DNA of 64,000 nucleotides from a virus: positions 1 through 64,000 of the IMG/VR virus record IMGVR_UViG_3300031963_005574; one strand, 5' to 3'. The notes beneath the pieces were generated by a model. The model saw only the letters and a program-made list of their open reading frames with translations, was not told the origin of the DNA and searched no databases. Positions 7,979-14,965 of this stretch are shown piece after piece (within the stretch, counting starts at the first letter, position 1; every line of letters starts with the position of its first letter). The position numbers and the translations under genes are program-made.

Positions 7979-8250
7979 TATCCCCTCGTCAATTGCAATA
8001 CTTTTTGCATTTGTTTCTCAATAATTGGACCACGATTTGGCCAATGAATGTATGGTTGACTTGCTGTCTTGTACAGATTTGTCAGAAATGGCATAATGAT
8101 CTTTTCTACTTGCTGAAGTCTTGCTTTATACTCTTCAACAGTTTCATCTTTCTCCGCAATGACTGCTTGATATTCAACTTCATCAACTGTGCTGAAACCA
8201 AAATCATCATCACCATACTCTGCTAAAATTTTATTGATGTCGTAACTCAT
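7978..8250 (-). CDS. Hypothetical protein (90 aa)
   Basis: Start taken at the ATG at 8250, which overlaps the upstream stop as ATGA; an ATG at 8259 would add three residues. The N-terminal half is acidic (YGDDDFGFSTVDE) and the middle is a predicted coiled coil (VEEYKARLQQVEKIIMPFL). It ends with PYIHWPNRGPIIEKQM, a form I associate with small conserved proteins of aquatic T4-like phages of unknown function. It lies between the ligase-like and Fe-S carrier genes. Confidence 0.65.
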   Translation of the reverse strand: MSYDINKILAEYGDDDFGFSTVDEVEYQAVIAEKDETVEEYKARLQQVEKIIMPFLTNLYKTASQPYIHWPNRGPIIEKQMQKVLQLTRG

Positions 8251-9470
8251 TTGTCCCATGCCTTCTGTGCGTTAAAGTTTTGTCTGCTGAACTCAAGTCT
8301 ATCTACCAGTTTCAATGCTTTACCAAGATGATCAACAGCAACGAAACCTTCTGGTGCAGTAATACGGAAGCCATCGTCAGTGCGAACAAATGTGCCAATG
8401 CTCTTGATAGTTTCCAACTTACGAATGATCATCAACTTAGCATCAACAATCAGATTCATTAGATCAAATATTTGTTTCAGTTGAATCGCATTTGAACGAT
8501 AGAAACGCATCACTTCATTTTTCTCTTTGATGCGTTTTTGTTTTGTGTCTTCTTTCTTTGCTGCCAGAATTTCTTTGTTCAGTTTTGCTTCTACGTAGTT
8601 AATTAACTCTTGTGTATGAACTCTGGTGTCAGCAATCTTTTTGCCTTCACGAACTTTCGTGTTGTTGAATGTTTTGATCTGTGTAAGAAAAACATCCGAT
8701 GCAGCAATACGATTCAATGTCAATGCAGGTATCGTGTTGAAAACTCTACCTGCGTTTGAAAGAATAGATGTGATTGCTGCTGTCTCTTCTTCAGTAAACG
8801 TGACAGAACCAGACGCATCAGTAAACGATGCATCACGAAACCAAACATCTTTTGTAGTCTTTAAATGACCAATATCAATGTTGAATGATGCTTTCATTGT
8901 CTCTAATGTTTTACCGGAGTATGATGTGTGAAACACCACACCAATCTGTGCCGCTAACATTGTTTGTGCTAACTTTGATTTTACTGGCACAGCATATACG
9001 ATTGTGTTTGGCTGAAAGATAATATATTCTTCACCCGCAATAGTTTCTTTTTTGATGTCGCCTTTGCTGAACATCATGTCGCCTTGCAAAACACCTTTGA
9101 TGCCCAACTTAGGCAAGAATGCCAATGCAAGTTTGAGTTTTTGATTTAAACCCTCACCAGGATGATTTTCGTCAATGTCTTCATCAGTATAATTCAATTT
9201 TGCATTTTTTGCAAATACTGATTTCGTACCAACGAAAAATTTACCGTTTTCTGGATTTGTGCCAGCAAAGATAGCAGGCGCACCATCCCATTTTGTAGTC
9301 ACATTTAATTTTGAGCCTGTGTGACCAGCAAGCATATTGCGTAAAGAACGGAGAAATTCTATTGCTTCACGTGCGCCCGATACACCGGCGTTTAATACAT
9401 TATCTTCAAGATGTTCAAGGTGAACATTCTTGCCTTCTTTACTCTCTTTTATGTAATCCATGAATTTCAT
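8247..9470 (-). CDS. Putative nucleic-acid-ligase-like nucleotidyltransferase
   Basis: 407 aa. I read the covalent nucleotidyltransferase motifs of DNA/RNA ligases: motif I K60-W-D-G (TTKWDGAPAI), a motif III-like GVLQGDMMF (126-134), motif IV EGFVAV (374-379) and a motif V-like KALKLVDR (384-391). A long helical insertion (about 270-350) separates III from IV. If correct, K60 would be adenylylated to seal nucleic acid ends. It overlaps the upstream PD-(D/E)XK nuclease gene by four bases (ATGA), suggesting a coupled cut/seal pair. This is motif-based; the family is poorly characterised, and catalytic activity is inferred. Confidence 0.6.
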   Translation of the reverse strand: MKFMDYIKESKEGKNVHLEHLEDNVLNAGVSGAREAIEFLRSLRNMLAGHTGSKLNVTTKWDGAPAIFAGTNPENGKFFVGTKSVFAKNAKLNYTDEDIDENHPGEGLNQKLKLALAFLPKLGIKGVLQGDMMFSKGDIKKETIAGEEYIIFQPNTIVYAVPVKSKLAQTMLAAQIGVVFHTSYSGKTLETMKASFNIDIGHLKTTKDVWFRDASFTDASGSVTFTEEETAAITSILSNAGRVFNTIPALTLNRIAASDVFLTQIKTFNNTKVREGKKIADTRVHTQELINYVEAKLNKEILAAKKEDTKQKRIKEKNEVMRFYRSNAIQLKQIFDLMNLIVDAKLMIIRKLETIKSIGTFVRTDDGFRITAPEGFVAVDHLGKALKLVDRLEFSRQNFNAQKAWDK

Positions 9471-10207
9471 TTTGACATGCTTAGAAATGGGTTTTGTTTT
9501 TTTGTACCTGGTGCCACGGAAAATTTACTGTCTGGCATTTTCTTAATTTTTATTTCGGCTTGCACTTCATAAAATTCTGAACGTGTAGATACACGAACTT
9601 TGAAATCACCTGAGCCACTTAGAGCAGGAATACCTTTTATTTTAAGTGGATTCTTTTTTGATACCATATAAAAATCATCACCCGCCTGCATATAGTATGC
9701 TGGTTTTGCTTTACCAATTGTATAATGCTCTGTTACGACATCACCGAGATTGTAATTTTCTTCATTAGCAATGTAGCGATTAATGCTTGGTTGACTAAAA
9801 TATGCTTTCATAACACTCAATGGCACAGCACCTTCTTCTTTTAGACCACCTTTATTCGTAGGTATTTTTATTACTTTTTCAGGTATACCAGAAAACTTTG
9901 CAATGTCTTTAATGAATTTTTTTGCCTGTGCGGATTTATTGAGGATGTCTACAGTGTGTTTTGCAGCGGGTGTTGTATAGGTGGTATGCCATTTACCTTT
10001 TTCGTAAAAAACACGTGGATTGGAAAGATTGTCTGTGTGTGACATTTTCACTTCTAACCATATGGCATTTTCACCTTTGAATTTATCAATCTCAATTTTA
10101 ACATCCGAATACTCCGTACTAACTTTTGGCCTCAAGGCTTTGATACCTGGAATTTTGTTGATGTTCTTAGCGACATCATTTTCAAACTTGTCGGAAGCAG
10201 CACTCAT
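9467..10207 (-). CDS. Putative PD-(D/E)XK nuclease
   Basis: 246 aa, ATG with AAAGGGTG upstream. The N-terminal region holds a helix with FENDVAKNI, then D35 (YSDVKIEI) and the E52-x-K54 of IWLEVKMS, the spacing expected for a PD-(D/E)XK nuclease core. The C-terminal two thirds are lysine-rich (ending KKMPDSKFSVAPGTKKQ) and may bind nucleic acid. A TATAAATA late promoter lies 28 bases before the start. It is coupled to the ligase-like gene downstream. The target is unknown; Holliday-junction or packaging-related cleavage, or a defence role, are possible. Confidence 0.6.
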   Translation of the reverse strand: MSAASDKFENDVAKNINKIPGIKALRPKVSTEYSDVKIEIDKFKGENAIWLEVKMSHTDNLSNPRVFYEKGKWHTTYTTPAAKHTVDILNKSAQAKKFIKDIAKFSGIPEKVIKIPTNKGGLKEEGAVPLSVMKAYFSQPSINRYIANEENYNLGDVVTEHYTIGKAKPAYYMQAGDDFYMVSKKNPLKIKGIPALSGSGDFKVRVSTRSEFYEVQAEIKIKKMPDSKFSVAPGTKKQNPFLSMSK

Positions 10208-10234
10208 TAAACACCCTTTCAGTGGTTATTAGAG

Positions 10235-10242
10235 TATTTATA
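10235..10242 (-). promoter_or_regulatory. Late promoter TATAAATA
   Basis: Exact T4 late consensus on the minus strand, 27 bases upstream of the ATG of the nuclease gene and between it and the 2OG oxygenase gene. The placement leaves room for a start site, a short leader and the Shine-Dalgarno. It implies that the nuclease/ligase/Fe-S carrier group is expressed late, via gp55. Confidence 0.7.
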
Positions 10243-10245
10243 TTA

Positions 10246-10809
10246 TCACAGATAGTGTAGATATCCTCCAATAATGTATTTGGTGTTGTCTACTGGCCGA
10301 CTTGCAATGTGTGGATGTGTCCATAAAGGTGGAAATATGAGCAATTTACCTTCTCTAGGCTGAACTTTGATCTTAGGTGGCACGTTCTTATTCAACTGAA
10401 ATACAGTTTCTCCACCCTCCATAACATCATTTAGATACCAGAAAAACACAAGAAATCTTCGTGCGGAATCATGATTCTCTACATCTACATGAAACTGTAT
10501 TTCATCTTTATCGTTAGGAAAGTACCGTTTCATCCTCAATTCTTCAAAACCATATTCTTCTGGCCAAGCCATATCATCCACACCAACATCTTTCTTATAA
10601 ACTTCAATATAGGTGTGTAGAGTAGACATAAGATAATCTATCTCTTTCTTCCACGTGCTTGAATTTTGATTCAAGTTGATTTCTGTAAATGAGCGATGAC
10701 CGTCAAGCACGACATTCTCTTGTTGGTCAACATTTTTTTCAAATTTATCTATTGTATTACGACAAAGTATTGGTGGTAAAACATTATCATATGTTTTCAC
10801 GTAACTCAT
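10246..10809 (-). CDS. 2OG-Fe(II) oxygenase (prolyl-4-hydroxylase-like)
   Basis: 187 aa. The iron ligands are H107-x-D109 (QFHVD) and a distal His in THPHIAS (165/167), followed by the RPVDNTKYIIGGYLHY strand that normally carries the 2-oxoglutarate-binding residue. GGETVF is the usual turn of this family. Such enzymes hydroxylate protein or small-molecule substrates and are frequent in aquatic T4-like phages with unknown targets. It overlaps the helicase gene as ATGA. Confidence 0.85.
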   Translation of the reverse strand: MSYVKTYDNVLPPILCRNTIDKFEKNVDQQENVVLDGHRSFTEINLNQNSSTWKKEIDYLMSTLHTYIEVYKKDVGVDDMAWPEEYGFEELRMKRYFPNDKDEIQFHVDVENHDSARRFLVFFWYLNDVMEGGETVFQLNKNVPPKIKVQPREGKLLIFPPLWTHPHIASRPVDNTKYIIGGYLHYL

Positions 10810-12212
10810 ACTTTGAATCCTCCAAACTTGTTCTTCATCCCAGACTGACGTTCACGGTCACCAAAACTGTTCAGAGGTTTGTCATCAACTTGTCCGGTAT
10901 CTACCAAATCATCCTGTGCTGACTGTTCCACATCATACAGTTTCATCTTGGCTCTGTCAATACCCACTACAAACCGCTTGAAATAATTCGGATCATTGTA
11001 GCGATTCTTTAGTTGCTTAATTAGTATCTGATTCAATTGTTGCAACTCTTCGGTACTTATCAAGGCGAACATAAAGTCTGCGGTCGCTGGTAAGCCAAAG
11101 GACTCTGAAGTATCCTCAAGACCAGGATCGCTGGAGGTGAAGCCGGAACGGGTCGTTTGTGTAGCCGATACTATCGGCACTTCAAACTCAACCGCAAGAC
11201 CCCTGAGTTCTTCCGCAATAGCCTTAATATAAGAATAACTATTTACGTTAGCACCAGGTTTGATTCTGGCACTTGCACAAATGTTAAGATAGTCAATGAA
11301 AATGATGTCAGGTTTGAAACTCTTTTTTAGTTGCAATTCATTTAACAAAGCACGGAAGTGTAGTGCTGAGGCTGCTGCTGTTGGATACTCTTTGATGATG
11401 AGTTTACCATGTGTTTTGACTTTCAATGCAGAGAACTTGCGGTCATAATCTTGTTTACTGATAGAGTTCAGGTCAGCAATATCAATGTTCAATAGATTGG
11501 CGTCAATACGTTCAGCAATTCGTTCTTCAGCCATTTCCATCGTGATATACAAAACATTCAGACCTTGTGCCAAACAAGAACCTGCAACGTGACACATGAA
11601 CAATGATTTACCAACACCCGTACCAGCAAGTGCAATGTTCAATGTTTTCTTTGGTAGACCACCTTTGGTAATCTTGTTGAACAAATCAAGGTCAAAAGGA
11701 ATCTTTGTTTCATGACGATGATAGAAATCAAAACGATTATCTGAATCATCAATATAATCATGACCAACAGAGTTATCAAATGATACACCAAGTGCATCAG
11801 ATAACATCTTTGGTATCATACCTTTATCTTCTTTATTTTCCCTATCATCAAGAATCTTAACAGACTTCATGATGGCATTATAGATTGCTTTGTCTTGGCA
11901 AAACTTTTCAGTTTGCTTGATGAGCCAATCTACATCTGTAGGATCAGTTTTGTCTGCATTGATTTCACGAATCATCTCAACGGCTTTTCTGACCTGTTCT
12001 TCGGTCAGTTTACGTGATTCTGTAAAATTGATGACAAGTGATTCGTAGGTTGGAAGATGTTTGAACTGATTTATGTGGTCGTTTATTTCCTCAAACAGAT
12101 TTTTTTCTGTTGAGTCTGTGAAGTATTCAGTCTTTAAAAAAGGAATAATCTTTCTTGTATAGTCCTCATTAAATATCAAATTCTTCAGGATCGTAGTCTC
12201 TAGGCGCTTCAT
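10806..12212 (-). CDS. 41: Replicative DNA helicase gp41 (DnaB family)
   Basis: 468 aa, close to T4 gp41. It has an N-terminal DnaB-like helical domain, Walker A GTGVGKS (197-203), a Walker B-type IIFIDYLNI and a downstream VSATQTTRSG sensor region, all in RecA-like order. It unwinds duplex DNA 5'-3' ahead of gp43 and loads primase. The ATG at 12212 lies inside the end of the upstream 121-aa gene (44-base overlap) and has no strong Shine-Dalgarno, so translation may depend on coupling. The order uvsX - small gene - 41 matches T4-like genomes. Confidence 0.96.
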   Translation of the reverse strand: MKRLETTILKNLIFNEDYTRKIIPFLKTEYFTDSTEKNLFEEINDHINQFKHLPTYESLVINFTESRKLTEEQVRKAVEMIREINADKTDPTDVDWLIKQTEKFCQDKAIYNAIMKSVKILDDRENKEDKGMIPKMLSDALGVSFDNSVGHDYIDDSDNRFDFYHRHETKIPFDLDLFNKITKGGLPKKTLNIALAGTGVGKSLFMCHVAGSCLAQGLNVLYITMEMAEERIAERIDANLLNIDIADLNSISKQDYDRKFSALKVKTHGKLIIKEYPTAAASALHFRALLNELQLKKSFKPDIIFIDYLNICASARIKPGANVNSYSYIKAIAEELRGLAVEFEVPIVSATQTTRSGFTSSDPGLEDTSESFGLPATADFMFALISTEELQQLNQILIKQLKNRYNDPNYFKRFVVGIDRAKMKLYDVEQSAQDDLVDTGQVDDKPLNSFGDRERQSGMKNKFGGFKV

Positions 12213-12534
12213 AATTCTTTGAGGTTAAAATTTCAGTTAATATGTCACCAATGAGTGTATGAAACTCGGTGTCCTGCGTTAAATCATCAATCGGTATTTG
12301 TGGTGAAGTGACTATTGTATAAGAAAAAGTCATCTTAGCATGGTCTTCTTCTTCAGATAGTCTAACTTTACCATAATGATAAAGAACTCCCTGATACGGA
12401 CCCTTTAGTATGCCAACACCAGTTTTAAATCCATCATCAGAATCAAGAAGTGTGAAATCTTCATTAATTTGTGGCTTCATCTTCTTCTTCCAAAACGGCA
12501 TCTTCTCCAAGAATGCTGCTATAAGTGATTTCAT
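12169..12534 (-). CDS. Conserved T4-like hypothetical protein between uvsX and gp41
   Basis: 121 aa, with a good AAGGA Shine-Dalgarno seven bases before the ATG at 12534. It overlaps the end of uvsX by 71 bases and the start of gp41 by 44 bases, an unusually deep packing. It has a basic N-terminal segment (FWKKKMKPQ), an alpha/beta body and an acidic C-terminus (DYDPEEFDI). In T4 this location holds gene 40, but I see no clear resemblance to gp40, so no function is assigned. Co-expression with recombination and helicase genes suggests a replication link. Confidence 0.7.
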   Translation of the reverse strand: MKSLIAAFLEKMPFWKKKMKPQINEDFTLLDSDDGFKTGVGILKGPYQGVLYHYGKVRLSEEEDHAKMTFSYTIVTSPQIPIDDLTQDTEFHTLIGDILTEILTSKNYEAPRDYDPEEFDI

Positions 12535-13525
12535 ATTTTTTCCTTACATATTCTTTGAAACTTTCATTTGCAAGAATATCTTTCCAGAACTCTTCATTTT
12601 GAGTATCAGCAAAACGTTTCTTCTCAAGAACTTCACCAGTTTCTTGATCTACTTTAGCGTACCAACCATTGCTTGGCTTAGTGACGAAATTACCTTCGAG
12701 TGCAATATCCAATAGGCCAGACCACTTGTTAATACCACCGTCAAAGGATACAGTAACAGGTATTTTGGATTTTTCTCTGACATATCTACTTTTTTCTACG
12801 TTGATAATGAAGTTATAGCCGACAATTTCTGTACCATCTTTGTCTTGTTGACGACCAAGAATCCAGATTGTGTCTGCTGAGTAATAAGAACCTGTGCCAC
12901 CACCAACGATATCTTTAGGATACATACCAATCTCTTTGTATGTGTGATTGACAACAATCATTGGAATGTCTTTGATTGTCAAATGTGGTGTGACCATACG
13001 AAACAAAGATTTCATCTGTTTTGCTCGGCTCATGTCAGCAACAGATTTACCTTCAATTGAATCTTCAACTTCTTTCTTTGAAGCCAAATTGCCAATCGAA
13101 TCAAGCACAATAATCACTTTATCATCTTTTTCAATATTTTGCAACTGATTCATGATATCATGTTTCAATTGTTCAACATCGGTAATTGGTGTGTGTAACA
13201 CTCTTTCAGTATCAATACCGAATGCGTCAAAATAACTTTGTGGTGTGCCGAACTCAGAATCATAAAACAGAACAACAGCGTCTTCATACTTCTTCATGTA
13301 TGATTTTGCCATGAGTAAAGCAAATGCGGTTTTAAAATGTTTTGATGGACCAGCAAACATCGTTAGACCTGGTGTCAAACCACCATCTAAATTACCTGAT
13401 AGTGCCACGTTAATGATAGGCACATCAGTTTGAATCATATCTTTATCGGTAAAAAACTTTGATTTAGAAAGCACCGATGTCTCTTTAATCGTTGATGCTT
13501 TTTTTAGTTTATCAAGTACGCTCAT
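12464..13525 (-). CDS. uvsX: UvsX recombinase (RecA-like)
   Basis: 353 aa. Walker A is GPSKHFKT (59-66), the T4 UvsX form of the P-loop; VVLFYDSEFG and VIIVLDSIGNL supply the Walker B region, and GGGTGSYYSADTIW resembles loop L2. The C-terminus is acidic (EDAVLEEEDEATN), as in RecA-type proteins. It forms filaments on gp32-coated single strands and catalyses strand exchange for recombination-dependent replication, with UvsY (44695-45129) as mediator. GGAG lies seven bases before the ATG, and the gene overlaps the membrane-protein gene upstream by 14 bases. Confidence 0.96.
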   Translation of the reverse strand: MSVLDKLKKASTIKETSVLSKSKFFTDKDMIQTDVPIINVALSGNLDGGLTPGLTMFAGPSKHFKTAFALLMAKSYMKKYEDAVVLFYDSEFGTPQSYFDAFGIDTERVLHTPITDVEQLKHDIMNQLQNIEKDDKVIIVLDSIGNLASKKEVEDSIEGKSVADMSRAKQMKSLFRMVTPHLTIKDIPMIVVNHTYKEIGMYPKDIVGGGTGSYYSADTIWILGRQQDKDGTEIVGYNFIINVEKSRYVREKSKIPVTVSFDGGINKWSGLLDIALEGNFVTKPSNGWYAKVDQETGEVLEKKRFADTQNEEFWKDILANESFKEYVRKKYEITYSSILGEDAVLEEEDEATN

Positions 13526-14423
13526 TCATATCTCCAATATCTGCAATTTTGTCTTTTGGTATTACCGTGTGCTTATCATCCACAAAGAATGATTCTAACG
13601 TGCGTGACGGTGTGCTGTCAAGTTTTTTCTTCTTTACTGCCTTTTTGATCGGTTCAATCTCACCTTTATCTTCTCTAATTCTGCGGTATGTTTGATTTGC
13701 TGCTATCAATAATAACACAGCAAGTGGGTCAAATACAATAATGATGATGAAGATAACCAATCGTACTGCTTTATCAATCAAGTCACGATCTTGTGTGCCA
13801 TAAACTACTTCTGCCACATATTTTATAGGCCCCAAATCCGATTCAGCCTTTTTAACTTCCAAGGATAAAGGGAGCTTCTCTTCCGTGAGTAACTGTATTT
13901 CTTTTTGTAGCCTCTTAGTCTCAGCAATGATTCTCTCACGGTCTTTCTGTTGGGCTTTACGAATTTGGTTCGCCCGTTCAGCCCCCTTTTCATCTTTCGT
14001 TCTGCCCATAATTTGATCGACAGCCTCATCATACTGACTAAGGTTCTTGTTGTTCCTCTCAATTTGCGATTGAATAACTTTGATCTTTTCATCATAGATT
14101 TCTACCTTTGCTGCTTGTGGTGCTATTGTGCTTGAATGTTCAATGTGTGCTTTTGAAAGATACCCAAAGATTCCCATTGATGTAATACCCATCAACAGAA
14201 CCACAGCAATGAGGAAGTAAAGTTTGAGTGCAGAGAATGTTGTTTTCCAATGATTGTATACCCACGACACAGTTACCAGTTTTGCTGCTTCAAGCACAGA
14301 ACCCATAATGATGATAGGCCAGTATGAACCTGGAAATATCTGTGCAAGACCAATCACCGAGTAATATGCAGCAATACCCGATAAAGCAAGAGCAGTCAAA
14401 AATGGTAATATTACATGTGTCAT
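13512..14423 (-). CDS. Multi-pass membrane coiled-coil protein with clamp-binding-like TLESFF motif
   Basis: 303 aa. Hydrophobic segments at about 4-27, 33-55, 66-89 and 221-242 flank a long charged coiled coil (about 103-190). The cytoplasmic tail is lysine-rich (KKAVKKKK) and contains TPSRTLESFFVDD, with TLESFF at 275-280. The same hexapeptide ends the phage DNA polymerase two genes upstream, where it forms a PIP-box-like QxxLxxFF. This suggests a membrane anchor that binds the gp45 clamp, which is an inference. It overlaps uvsX (14 bases) and the 2OG oxygenase gene (ATGA), inside the replication operon. No enzyme motif is seen. Confidence 0.75.
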   Translation of the reverse strand: MTHVILPFLTALALSGIAAYYSVIGLAQIFPGSYWPIIIMGSVLEAAKLVTVSWVYNHWKTTFSALKLYFLIAVVLLMGITSMGIFGYLSKAHIEHSSTIAPQAAKVEIYDEKIKVIQSQIERNNKNLSQYDEAVDQIMGRTKDEKGAERANQIRKAQQKDRERIIAETKRLQKEIQLLTEEKLPLSLEVKKAESDLGPIKYVAEVVYGTQDRDLIDKAVRLVIFIIIIVFDPLAVLLLIAANQTYRRIREDKGEIEPIKKAVKKKKLDSTPSRTLESFFVDDKHTVIPKDKIADIGDMNERT

Positions 14424-14965
14424 GGATTGTTTTTAGAGTGTGGTACATCAAAAACAAAAGTTATCCTATCAACGTCACCGACATTGAGTGTTCCGTGTAA
14501 TGCCTTATTATTAAACCAAAGTAAAGTTCCTGGTTCAACAATAACTGATTCATCACCAACAAAGTATTCGTATCTACCTTGTATTGATAGATGATAACGA
14601 TCCTTTGTCAGATAATAAGTACCTTCATCTATATGTCTACCAACTGTTTGACCAACACCTAATTTCAAAAAACCACAACGACAAAACTTTTTAAAATGTC
14701 TTTTGACAAAACTTATGATTTCTGTGTGATGCTTGTATGCCGGTGTTGGAATACAAAGTTCACTATCACCAACAAATTGTTCTTCTCTTTCCAAACCTGC
14801 CATAACCAACTGAAGTACATCGGTTGTAACAATGTACTTCTCATGGTCAAGTTGTTCAGTGCCTTTTACTTTTTTTTGGTTGCCCCAGTCTTCTGGATAC
14901 TGCTGCAACTGTTTCAATATCTTTGAGACATTAATACCAGTTCTGATTACACGTATATTTTTCAT
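14420..14965 (-). CDS. Aspartyl/asparaginyl beta-hydroxylase-like 2OG-Fe(II) oxygenase
   Basis: 181 aa. The cupin-type iron site is H111-x-D113 (GRHIDEG) with H157 (ALHGTL), and R167 (RITFVFD) is the likely 2-oxoglutarate anchor. The middle reads as the double-stranded beta-helix of the aspartyl/asparaginyl hydroxylase group, with EPGTLLWFNN before the distal His. It sits between the polymerase and the membrane coiled-coil gene, overlapping both as ATGA. Its substrate is unknown. Confidence 0.8.
   Translation of the reverse strand: MKNIRVIRTGINVSKILKQLQQYPEDWGNQKKVKGTEQLDHEKYIVTTDVLQLVMAGLEREEQFVGDSELCIPTPAYKHHTEIISFVKRHFKKFCRCGFLKLGVGQTVGRHIDEGTYYLTKDRYHLSIQGRYEYFVGDESVIVEPGTLLWFNNKALHGTLNVGDVDRITFVFDVPHSKNNP

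Noticed and set aside
12410-12715. Plus-strand open frames opposite uvsX and other core genes
   Set aside because: They are shadows of real genes with no ribosome sites and no recognisable protein families.
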